From positions 868,001-932,000 of the forward strand of contig CM067105.1 of NCBI GenBank assembly GCA_034008185.1: a DNA stretch of 64,000 nucleotides, in the 5' to 3' direction. The stretch is from Gorsachius magnificus. Its lineage: Eukaryota; Chordata; Aves; Pelecaniformes; Ardeidae. A program made the translations under genes and the position numbers. Shown one piece after another: positions 34,070-44,474 of this stretch. The notes under the pieces were generated by a model that had not been told where the DNA came from, ran no database searches, and worked only from the letters and a program-made list of their open reading frames with translations. Numbering within the stretch: position 1 is the first letter of the stretch; each line of letters opens with the position of its first letter.

Positions 34070-36130
34070 TCCAGCTGAAAGAGGCCAGGGCAGAGACAGG
34101 CGGGCCCTCAGGCAGTGTGACCCTGCCCCAGCTCTGCACGTCACCTCCCAGGCACCACCATTGCCGGGCAGCTGCTCTCAGCCCCTGGGCTCTGCAGAGG
34201 GAAATGGCCACGGGTCTGGAGAGCTGCCCCACGGCTCTGCTGGAGCTCTGGCTGCAGAGGAGCTGGTCCCACCTTGGAGCCCAGAGCCCTGAGGGCAGAG
34301 GCTTTGCTGGCTGGGAGAGGAGCCAAGGGGGCTTGCCCAGAGGAAGGGCTCGGCATTGGACAGGATCAAACAGTTCTTTCTGAATTCTCCCTCCCACAAG
34401 ATTTCTGGTTTAGTCTCCTTTAATTCCTGATCATGTCTCTGCGGCCTGGATAATCTGACCCTGGGAGGTGTTTCCCTGTCCCATGTGTTTTCCCGGTCAT
34501 CGTTCACAGACCCCATCCCAAGCTCTGTGAACCCATCTTAGCCCTCCAGAACCCTGCCTGTTTGCAGGGCACTGGCTGGGTGCATGATCCTGTTTGCAGG
34601 TGGAAAATGGCGGCTCAGAACAACCCAGCTGTGTCCAGCTGAAGTGATGATGGCTCTGGCCATAGGCAGAGGGGTGGCTGTAGGCACTTTACCAGGCTCC
34701 TGGAAGTCCTATTGATCACTCTCAGTTGCAGTTCAGGAATCTGAGTGACTTATTAAAACTTGAGAGCTTTTTCTTTCTATTTATAGTTTTCTCTTGCTGC
34801 CTCCCCCACCTTCCCCACCACCCTTCCCCCAGCCCCCAGGAATAAGAAACTGGAAAACATGGACTCAGGAAAGCTCCTTATCTCTATAGTAATACCTGTG
34901 CTGGTCTTCTCCTTCAGAAATCCCCTTGAAAATATTGTGGGACTGATGTGCTGTGAGGTGCCCTGACCCAGGTAGCACTATCTTGACATCAAAAGGACCC
35001 TGCCTCGCTGGGTGTTGCTCATCCCATCCACAGTTTCTCTCCACAGCACCAGGGTCAGCTTCCAGAGAGGCTGAGTGCTGACCCTGGCAGGCAGCAGAGT
35101 CCCTGCCCCAGCACACAATGCTCTGGGAACCAGGGACCCTGCTGGGTAGGACAGCCCTGGGCACCCTCCTGTGCCCATCCAACTTTACACCCCTGCAGCC
35201 ATTAGGAGAAGGCAGCCGTCACTCCCTGTCCCTTTGATGGTACAGTGGAACGTCCTGATCTGCAGCACTCCTCTAGACTAGAAAAAACTATGAGATTTGT
35301 ACACACAGATACCATCAGCTAAGGGATGTGCCACCTTTAGGAGCTCCCTCCAGGAATGGAAGCTTCATTGCCCTGCAGCCAGAGACTTACCCTGCCAAGG
35401 GCTGTAAAGATTTCTCCCACAGTGAACTGTCAGCACGTCCAGACTGTCTGTAACCTCTCTCTGCCTCACTTGTTTACCCTCGGTGCCTGCGGGCAGTGTC
35501 CTCAGCCCTGCTGGTTTGCAGAGGAGCTGTCCTGGGCAGAGCTGTCTCTCTGCAGCGCTGCCCACTTGCCATGAGCTCCCTCCCCCCGGCCGCCCAAGCA
35601 GCACTTGTCTGCCCCCTCGGGCTCCCTCCAGGTGTCCCTGGGCTCCAGGGAACCTGCTGTGACACAGGCTGAAGTCATCCCTGTTTTCTGTCAGCTGGGG
35701 AGAGACACTTCTTAAGAACTCTATAATTTCTCCATGAGAATCGCCATTCCTTGTCCCATCATTAGACAGGACACCCAGAGAGTTACAGGGAGGGATCTCC
35801 TCTACCCCTGCTGAGGGAAGGGATGCAGATGAGTCAACCAAGGCATCTCATTTGTAGGCTTTTAGTCCTAGGGCTAGAATAGGACTCAGCTCCCTCACAT
35901 GCACAACACAAACCCACAGGAGGTGGGATTCCTCTTGCCTCAGTTGTCCAGGTGTGCACAAAATAGGCACCTGCCTGTGAGCTTCTTGTCTCAGCTCTCA
36001 TTCCCATTAATGGGGATCAGGGCAGGACTGGCCTGTTCAGACACAACACCCGGTGACATTTCAGGTGTCAGGGGTGGCTGAAGATATGTGCAGGCAACTG
36101 CAAGCTGTAATGGAGCAGTTCATAGAAGCA
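34070..36130. repeat. OR upstream module, copy 3 (hybrid, no OR)
   Basis: Module in the left arm without a receptor next to it. The donor GTAAGT survives (35395-35400, minus) but the box is TTACAG. The part left of about 35515 matches the right-arm copy at 53.1-54.9 kb; the part right of it matches the copy at 49.7-50.3 kb. Confidence 0.85.
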
Positions 36131-36484
36131 GGCCTACATCGCGGGGAATCCTCTTAGAGGTTGCTGGGAACTTTCTTTGGCCAACTGAAATGGCAGCTGA
36201 TGCCCAAATTAGGGCAAGTGAACCTGTCCCCATTCATGATGTTCAGGGCAGCCTTTAGAGTTGTTCATCTGAACAAATGGAGCCATGTGCCACAGGGAGA
36301 GCTCAGGCTCATTCTTCCTCTTCTCCATCAGCTGTATTTACTGGGTCCCCACTCGCTGTATTGGCAGTTGCCTCATGTTCACCCCCACATTGCCTTCCCG
36401 AATTCAGGGTGTCTACTCCATTTGGTTTTTAAATGCAGGCCCCCAGAGCTGCATGAGATGCCAAGGCTCACAAAGACAGCATAG

Positions 36485-36840
36485 GACCAGTGATGAGTGG
36501 TGTTCCTCAGGGGCTGGTATTAGGACCGGCGCTGTTTACCATCTTTGTCAGCAACATGGAGAATGGGATTGAGTGCAGCCTCAACAAGTGTGCCAGTGAC
36601 ACCAAGTTGTGTGGTGCAGTTGACCCGCTGGAGGGAAGAGATGCCATGCAGAGGGACCTTGATGGGACCTTGACATGAGGTCTGAACCTCATGAAGTTCA
36701 ACAAGTTCAAGTGCAAGGTCCTTCACATGGGTCAGGTCAATCCAAACACAGACAAGGGTTAGGTGTCCATGCTCAAGGCAGGAGGTTGGAACTAAGTGAT
36801 CTATAAGGTCCCTTCCAAGCCAAACCTTCTGTGATTCTAG
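36485..36840 (+). repeat. CR1 fragment in left arm
   Basis: A piece of CR1 reverse transcriptase and 3' end: VLGPALFTIF, then CASDTKLCG where CR1 has FADDTKL, then a jump to the 3' terminus (ccttctgtgattctag). Its inverted partner is at 48935-49290. Confidence 0.85.
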
Positions 36841-37438
36841 GAACAACAGGAAAGCAATGCCCATTCAGGGCGGGGGTGTGACAGACACCCCAGATGGCAT
36901 CGCAGGGCGTGCGATTGGCTGCCTGTGTGCATTTGACTGTTGCCATCAGTCAGAGGCATCAGTCATCAGATGCCATCAGAGTGGCAAAGTCTGTCCCTAC
37001 TCTACCCAACAGCTGCAAGCATTACATGAAGATGAAGCACATCACAGTGGGGTCTGTACTCACACCCTTGATGACACAGGCAAGAAACAGCTGAATCCTT
37101 TTCACAGTGTGCCTGGATACATCTTGTCTTCAAAGAAAATATCCTCCAGGCACAGCAATGCTTCATACGAAAACTCAATTGAAACTCAAAGGGGTGTTCA
37201 ACTTCAAGTGAACTTGACAAACTTTAAGTGAAGAGATTTATGAGTCCTTTTTAGGCACCCATGAGAGGGGGAGAAGAGAGCATGCTTCAGTTTCCAAGAT
37301 CTCATGACAATGCCCAAACCATCCTTCCCTTGGCCTCTGCCATCCCATTTTATAAAATGCAAACCTGGTGGGTCTTGTGTCAATAATGCATCAATAATCC
37401 TTCAGATGTTTCTGTGATTTCCCCAAGAGTGGCAGTGG

Positions 37439-37465
37439 TAACACACACACACACACACACACACA
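37439..37465 (+). repeat. (AC)n microsatellite
   Basis: About 12-13 AC units. The partner at about 48326-48350 has a slightly different length. Confidence 0.95.
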
Positions 37466-38725
37466 AAGTAGCAGTGTGCTTCTGTGGTAGCCCCTCTGGG
37501 CAACGCCAGTTCAATCAATATTTGTCATATAAGGTGTAATATTGAAGTACACACCCAAGTGGTTCAGATGCAAAAGTGAGCCTTTGTGTCCCTGGGTCTC
37601 CTGCTGGTTTCCCTCTCCAGAGAGTGGCAGAGGCTGGATCCCCTTCTCAGGACAGACTCCTTGCCAGGAAGCCACAGCCATGGGAGTAGCTCACCTGGTC
37701 CTTACCAGGACTTCACGCTGCATTTTCTTGATATTTGTGGTGCTTTTCTGTGACTGCTCTGTCTTCACAGATGATCATAAACAGACAACTGTAATCCTAA
37801 GAGATGGTCATAAAAGCCCTGTTATGGTCCAGACAGCTCACCATGAGCTTTGACGCAGTGAGAAAGGCTATTAAAAGCACCAGGAACATCCAACCAGGAA
37901 CATCCAAAACTCTCAAGACCTCTCAGAAGACTGAGTGACCCTGAGAAGCAGCGACTGGGCATGTGTAGGTGTGGCAGAGAGGATTAAGGATGTCAGTAAG
38001 AAACATGTGCACGACCAGCAATGGAAAGCAGGTTATGTCTGTGGCTGGAGGTTGAGGAAAAGGATTGGCATGGGAAGATGGCAGGAAGGCAAGCCCCTCC
38101 TGTTTAAACCAGGGATGATAACAGATGTTTCCATTTTCTGTGCGTGCCTCAGCCTGGCAGATGGGGAATGCCCACTGCTGGGGTGTCTGTGCTCAGTCAT
38201 GCCCCAGGAGATGACCTGGCTCTCCTCCCCTCCTTCCCTCCCCACACCTGGAAAGACATCAGGAAACATCCATGAGCCTGGAGGATACACAGACCTCCCG
38301 GGATGAGATCCCATCACTGCAGGGGAAGAGGAAGGGCTTGTGAGACACAGGGGCATGCAGAAGGAGGACACTGTGGGTGCAGCTGTGAGTGTGTTAAAGG
38401 CAGCAAGAAGGCTTGGCACATCGGGGGCTGTCATGCTGAAGAGAGTTAGTTCGAGGTTTGATTTTGAGACTGCAGAAGAAGGAGGATGTGCAATCCAGTG
38501 CTGGGATTTGGAGCTAAATTCTCTCATCCCTGGGGCTTGGAAATCTTGGGTGATAAAGGAGCATGAACAAGGCTTTGGAAGGAAGGGGATGTGTTGTGGG
38601 GAACCCACAGGCATTGACAAATCCTCAGAAAAACCACAGCTTGGTGCTGGAAGCAAGGAAGCAGGAACAGCCACAGGCCCAGGACGGTGTAGCTGTGGTG
38701 GGGATGGCCAAGGGCCTTAGTGGGG

Positions 38726-39272
38726 TGTCCTGGTTTCGGCTGGGATAGAGTTAATTTTCTTCACAGAAGCTAGCATAGTGCTGTGCTTTGATTTAGAGTC
38801 ATGAGAATGTGATAACCTACTGATAGTTTTGTTGTTGCCAACAGTGCTCACTGCTCAAGGACTTTTGAGCTTCTCCATTTCAGCAGGTGCAAACAAGCTG
38901 GAGTACAGCACGCTAGGACCAAACTGTCCAAGAGCATTCCATACATAAAAGCAATGCTGGGGGGGGGTTGGGGTGTCCGGTCGCTGCAGCTGGGGTACAT
39001 ACGCTGCTCGGGAAGGCTGGGCATCGGTCTCAGTGACGGAGGACACAAATTGCAATTGTAGCATCTATTCAGTTTGGTTTTCTGTATATTTTGTTATCAT
39101 TCGTCAATTAATACATTTATTTTAGTTCTGCCTATTAAACTGGTCTTTATCTCAGCCCTCGGCTCTACCCTTTTTCCCCTTCCCGATTCTCTCCCCCATC
39201 CCACTGAGGGAGGGGGGGGAGTGAGCGAGCGGCTGCATGGTGCTGAGTTGCCAGCCGGGTTAAACCACGACA
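38726..39272 (+). mobile_element. Solo ERV-L LTR with 5-bp target duplication
   Basis: Starts TGTCCTGGTTTCGGC and ends TTAAACCACGACA. The flanks are TGGGG at 38721-38725 and TGGGG at 39273-39277. The inverted arm has the uninterrupted site (ccttagtggggatttgg on the matching strand, near 47080-47095), which confirms both the limits and the 5-bp duplication. A 5-bp duplication fits ERV-L integrases. The provirus has been reduced to one LTR. Confidence 0.95.
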
Positions 39273-41882
39273 TGGGGATTTGGCACCCAACAGAACTGAG
39301 ACCCTTGTCCTCTTGGCTATGGCTTCTTCCTCTTCCACTGAGACTCACTGAGGACATGAGGTCCTTACAGCTCCAGCAACTTGTTGTGTCCTCACCCACC
39401 CTCAAAGGAGCCTGGGAGGTGTCCTACCACTGACTTGCACCTTGCATCACCGAGTCCTACATCACGTTTATGCCAAGAATATCCCAGAACATCCCATAAA
39501 GGAAAGGAGCCCCCTCCCCAGGGGATGTTCCCTCCCTCAGCTGGGGAGATACATTTACTTTTACTATCAGGAAAAGAATTTGGCATGAGATTATTTTTTT
39601 TTTTTTTGGTGTCCCATCAGTGTACAGGAGACCCACAAATGTGACAATGAAAGATCTAATCCAAGGTTGGGGGATATCATCAGTTGAATGAAATAGGCAT
39701 TTCATCCTGGTTTAGTAGTCCTAGCCCTAGAAAGACATGCAGCTCTCTTTTTCCATGCCACATCTCTGCTCTGAACCAAAGCCTTTGCACACACGGGGTC
39801 ATGGATGCTTCGTACCAGGTTCCTTATGGGAGGTCAGAGCTGGCCTGGTTCCACAGCTGCAGGGCTTCAGCCCAAAGTGCAGCAATGCCCTCAGCCAGGG
39901 GCACAGGCGGGAAGAGCTGGAGCCCTTCCTGAGGAGACAGAGCTGTGACATGCTTGCAGAGCTCAGTCCAGCTGCTCTTCAAGGACAGCAGCCTCCAAGC
40001 TCAGCGAGGTCCAGATCGAAACTCAGTCTGACTTTGAAAGGCAACTGAAGGGCACCACAACGAGTGTGTGCTACTGCAGGAGCAGGTAAAGGAGAAACGC
40101 AGATCCTGTGTGGCACTGCTGAATTTAGTAAGAGCTGGTGTAGATAGACCTGAGCTCCTCTGTGTCCTCTTTGCCTCAGTGTCTCCCAGTAATGTCTCCC
40201 AGGCCTCTGTGAGTCAGGGCAGGACTCTGGAAGAGATCAACCAGCAGTGGGTGGGGATCAAGTCAGGGATGACTTGAGCAAACACAATCCTTACCAGTCT
40301 CTGGGAGAGGAGGGACAGCACCCCAGGGGGCTGAGTGAGCAGGCCAATGTCACAGCGAGGCCACTCTCCATCGCCTTTGCAAGGTCATCGAGACTGTGGG
40401 GACTCCCAGGTAATGGGGGAAATGCACCAATGGGTTGCATGCACCTTTCCAAAATGCCCAAAGGCTGTGCAGAGGAGCGAAAGGCTGTGCCCCAGAGCGT
40501 GTTCCCTCGGATCCCATTTCTGGGTGTCTGAAAGAGAAGGGGACTGGATTTACCCAGGGTCACTTGCCTCTTGCCATCCTCTGATCTTTCTGAGATGAAA
40601 GGACAGGATTGCTGGACACAGGCAAACCAGCAGTTTTCTTTTAACCTGGAAGTCAGTGAAGTTTTATACATTACCGCCCTGCAATATTCCTGTGCCCATG
40701 TGAGGACATTATGGTCTGTCAGGGTGGATAAGTAGATGGGTAAATAACCAGGTGAATAGTGGGCCTTGTAGAGACGTGGGCGGTATCTGCCTGGAAGCCT
40801 GTAGCTGGTGGGGTTGCCATACCCTGCAATGCACTCCATAGCCTGCAACCTGCACCCTATAATGTGTTTTTATGTCTCAGAGGAGATAAGAGAGGGCTTT
40901 ATCAGAGCATTTGTAGATGACAGGATGTTGAGGAGAGCAGACACTATGCTGCAGGGCAGGGTGGCCATCCCAAAGGACAAAGGCAAGCTGGAGTAATGGG
41001 CCAATACATACATCAGGATAGCCAATAAGTTGTGCCCTTGAGGTGCACAAAGCCCATGCAACTGCATAGGCCAGGGACTGCCTAGGTGGGCGTCAGCTCT
41101 GCAAGGAAGCAGGAACAGGCACAGGCACAGCACAGTGTAGGTGTGGTGGGACTGGCCAAGGGCGTTGGTGGGAATTTGGCACCCAACAGTACTGAGACCC
41201 TTGTCCTCTTGGCTATGGCTTCTGTCTCTTCCACTGAGACCCACTAGGGACATGAGGTCCTTACGGCTCCAGCGCCTCATTGCCTCCTCACCCACCCTCC
41301 ACAGAGCCTGGGAGGTGTCCTACCACTAACAACCTGGCATCACTCACTGCCACATCACATTGCTCCCAAGAAGAGCTCAGAGCATCCTATAAGGGAAGAG
41401 AGCTCCCTCCCCAGGGTATGGGAATCCAGGCTTGGTCATCCTGCTTGGTGAAGAACATCAAGGGCTTTCACACTGATCTCCACATTGAAATTTCCTCCTG
41501 TATCAAGTCTCTCTGACTTCCTGCTTCACCAGCCCCCACGGACAGGAACCTTGTCCATTCCTGGTCTCCTCAGTGATGGACTTCAGCAGGGCCTGCTAAC
41601 ACCCTCAGAAACTTGGAGGTTTGCTGCTTTTACTTCTCTGCAGGCTTGTTCAGTCTTTCAGGCTCTGCAGTTCAGGAGCTGGGCGCCAGAGGGCTCATTC
41701 CCATGCAAAACACCCCAGGGAGCCCAGGCTGGGCATAGTTCTCCTTTAGTCTTCAATTCTTACAAGGCTCATTAGAGAGATCTCAGGAGTCAAAGTGAAA
41801 AGATGTCAGAGCGAAGAGGCAAAGTGAATAAAATGCTTGATTTTGAATAGCCAATTCTGCGTTGATCCCAACATATTTGGGA

Positions 41883-41944
41883 GTTGTGGTTTAACTTGGC
41901 AGGCAGCTGAACACCACCCAACCTCTTGCTCACTCCCCCTCTCC
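41883..41944 (-). mobile_element. LTR 3'-end remnant at palindrome inner edge
   Basis: On the minus strand this is an LTR end: gagagggggagtgagc followed by a ggttgggtggtgttcagctgcc-like part and taaaccacaac. It mirrors 44410-44474 and is cut off by the CR1 that begins at 41945. Confidence 0.8.
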
Positions 41945-43296
41945 ATAGAATCATAGAATCACCTCGGTTGGAAAAGACCTTTAAGATCATCGAGTCCAAC
42001 CGTTAACCTAGCACTGCCATCCCACCACTAAACCATGGCCCTAAGCACCTCATCTATCCTTCTTTTAAATACCTCCAGGGATGAGGACTCCACCACCTCC
42101 CTGGGAAGCCCATTCCAGAGCCTGACAACCCTCTCGGTGAAGAAGTTTTTCCTAATGTCTAGCCTAAACCTGCCCTGGCCAGCTTCAAGCCATTTCCCCT
42201 CGTCCTATCTCTGTTACCAGGGAGAAGAGGCCGACCCCCACCTCACTAAGCCTCCTTTCAGGCAGTTGTAGAGGGGATCAGGTCTCCCCTCAGCCTCCTC
42301 TTCTCCAGACTAAACAATCCCAGTTCCCTCAGCCGCTCCTCGTATGACTTGTGTTCCAGACCCCTCACCAGCTTGGTTGCTCTCCTCTGGACCTGTTCCA
42401 GCAAGGCAACATCTTTCTTGTAGTGAGGGGCCCAAAAATGAACACAGTATTCAAGGTGTGGCCTCACCAGCACCGAGTACAGGGGCACGATCACTTCCCT
42501 ACTCCTGCTGGTCACACTATTCCTGATACAGGCCAGGATGCCATTGGCCTTCTTGGCCACCTGGGCACACTGCTGGCTCATATTCAGGTGGCTGTCAATC
42601 AGTACCCCCAGGTCTTTTCCCACCAGGCAGCTTTCCCGCCACTCTTCGCCAAGCCTGTAGCGCTGCATGGGGTTGTTGTGACAAAAGTGCAGGACCCGGC
42701 ACTTGGCCTTGTTGAACCTCATACAACTGGCCTCGGCCCATCGATCCAGCCCATCCAGGTCTCTCTGCAGAGCCCTCTTCTCCTCGAGCAGATCAACACT
42801 ACCACTCAGTTTGGTGTCATCTGCAAATTTACTGAGGGCACACTCAATCCCCTCATCCAGGTCATTGATAAAGATATTAAACAAGACTGGCCCTAGAACT
42901 GAGCCCTGGGGGACACCGCTTGTGACCGGCCACCAACTGGATTTAGCTCCATTCACCACGACTCTCTGGGCTTGGCCAGCCAGCCAGTTTTTAACCCAGC
43001 AAAGAGTACATCCATCTAGGCCATGAACTGCCAGCTTCTCCAGGAGAATGCTATGGGAGACTGTGTCAAAGGCTTTGCTGAAGTCCAGGTAGACAACATC
43101 CACAGCCTTTCCCTCATCTACCAGGTGGGTCACCTGGTCATAGAAGGAAATCAGGTTGGTTAGGCAAGACCTGCCTTTTGTGAACCCATGCTGACTGGGC
43201 CTGATCCCCTGATTGTCCTCCATGTGCCTGGTGAGCACACTCAAGATGAACCTCTCCATAATCTTCCCCGGTACCGAGGTCAGGCTGACTAACATT
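41945..43296 (-). mobile_element. CR1 LINE, 5'-truncated, 1.35 kb
   Basis: The 3' end at 41945 shows the ATAGAATCATAGAATC repeats. It extends to about 43296, where CR1 similarity stops at aggctgacta. It lies in the palindrome spacer beside the LTR remnant. Confidence 0.94.
42258..43296 (-). pseudogene. CR1 reverse transcriptase, partial but open
   Basis: About 345 residues of the reverse transcriptase stay open: [58 protein letters not shown], catalytic FADDTKLSG, and the conserved C-terminal region to LRGDLI. The frame continues upstream into unrelated sequence (to 43376) and lacks the endonuclease and the first part of the polymerase, so it is not autonomous. The undamaged frame suggests a young copy. 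Confidence 0.92.
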
Positions 43297-43483
43297 GGGA
43301 TACGGGAGAGTATCAGGAAAAAAAAGTAAAATGTCCACCTCTTGTGTGCTTTCTTTTTTCTTTGGAGATTCCCCATGAGTTTCCTGATTCCCCAACCTTC
43401 TCTCCCTATAGCTCTGCTTCTTTTCCTGACTATTGCTATGCACAGTCTTGTACTTGAAAGACACTGTCCTCAACGACCAACTG

Positions 43484-43983
43484 NNNNNNNNNNNNNNNNN
43501 NNNNNNNNNNNNNNNNNNNNNNNNNNNNNNNNNNNNNNNNNNNNNNNNNNNNNNNNNNNNNNNNNNNNNNNNNNNNNNNNNNNNNNNNNNNNNNNNNNNN
43601 NNNNNNNNNNNNNNNNNNNNNNNNNNNNNNNNNNNNNNNNNNNNNNNNNNNNNNNNNNNNNNNNNNNNNNNNNNNNNNNNNNNNNNNNNNNNNNNNNNNN
43701 NNNNNNNNNNNNNNNNNNNNNNNNNNNNNNNNNNNNNNNNNNNNNNNNNNNNNNNNNNNNNNNNNNNNNNNNNNNNNNNNNNNNNNNNNNNNNNNNNNNN
43801 NNNNNNNNNNNNNNNNNNNNNNNNNNNNNNNNNNNNNNNNNNNNNNNNNNNNNNNNNNNNNNNNNNNNNNNNNNNNNNNNNNNNNNNNNNNNNNNNNNNN
43901 NNNNNNNNNNNNNNNNNNNNNNNNNNNNNNNNNNNNNNNNNNNNNNNNNNNNNNNNNNNNNNNNNNNNNNNNNNNNNNNNNNN
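43484..43983. other. Assembly gap (500 N) in palindrome spacer
   Basis: A nominal-size gap that separates the CR1 side from the ERV side of the spacer. The arms are therefore not joined by continuous sequence. Confidence 0.99.
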
Positions 43984-44474
43984 ATATCAAAAGGCAGGGA
44001 CAGTGCTGGTGATTAATTGGAAAGGGTAGGATCTGGGCATGGTGCAGATGGTATGGGATAAGGGGTCCTGGTTTCAGCTGGGATAGAGTTAATTATCTTC
44101 CTAGTAGCTGGCACAGCGGTACTTACACCAGTCAAGGAATTTTCAGCTTCCCCTGCTCTGTAAGTGCACAAGAAGCTGCTCAGTATGTAAAGTGGGGCGT
44201 GTTTGCCAGGAGGAAGCTATTGCTCTTTGGGGACAGGCTGGGCATTGGTCTGTGGAAGGGGAGCAATTGCACCCTACATTCCTTTGTTTGTGCATTGTCT
44301 TATTCTTATTCATATTCTTTATTCTTATTCTGTTCTTTCTTGTATTCCAGAGTCATTATTTCAACCCATGGGTTTTACCTTTTTTTCTGATTCTCTCCCC
44401 TGTCCCACTGTGGAGAGGGGGAGTGAGCGAGCATCTGGGTGCTCTTCAGCTGCCTGCTGGGTTGAATCACAACA
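43984..44474 (+). mobile_element. ERV-L 3' end and shortened LTR
   Basis: 43984-44063 matches the last internal bases of the ERV (atatcaaaag, ggtgattaattgg, gggataagggg), as at 32010-32112. The LTR follows from about 44064 (tcctggtttcagctggg) to about 44474 (ttgaatcacaaca), with an internal deletion that leaves about 410 bp. Its last part mirrors 41883-41944. Confidence 0.88.

Larger units (their letters stand above)
33691..41944 (+). repeat. Left arm of large imperfect palindrome
   Basis: Pairs in inverted orientation with 44410-54964. Outer limit: ctttgtgcttctccagtgg (33691) against its reverse complement ending at 54964. From about 36 kb to about 41.03 kb the arms are nearly identical by eye, for instance over the complete 40291-40848 / 45503-46060 pair. 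From 41.03 to 41.94 kb identity falls to roughly 85-90 percent. The arm contains one OR module, a CR1 piece, a CA repeat and a solo LTR that the other arm lacks. Confidence 0.93.

Noticed and set aside
37439..37465. AC repeat considered as a CRISPR-like or regulatory array
   Set aside because: It is a simple dinucleotide microsatellite with no spacers; the genome is vertebrate.
39278..39300. Primer-binding-site-like word (tttggcacccaacag) after the solo LTR at 38726-39272
   Set aside because: The same word occurs at the empty site in the other arm and at about 41175 without an LTR, so it belongs to the host duplicon and its position is coincidental.
40291..40848. 185-residue open frame identical in both arms (partner 45503-46060)
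   Set aside because: Identity only reflects the near-identical arms. There is no recognisable domain, composition is not protein-like, and part of the region looks like old repeat.
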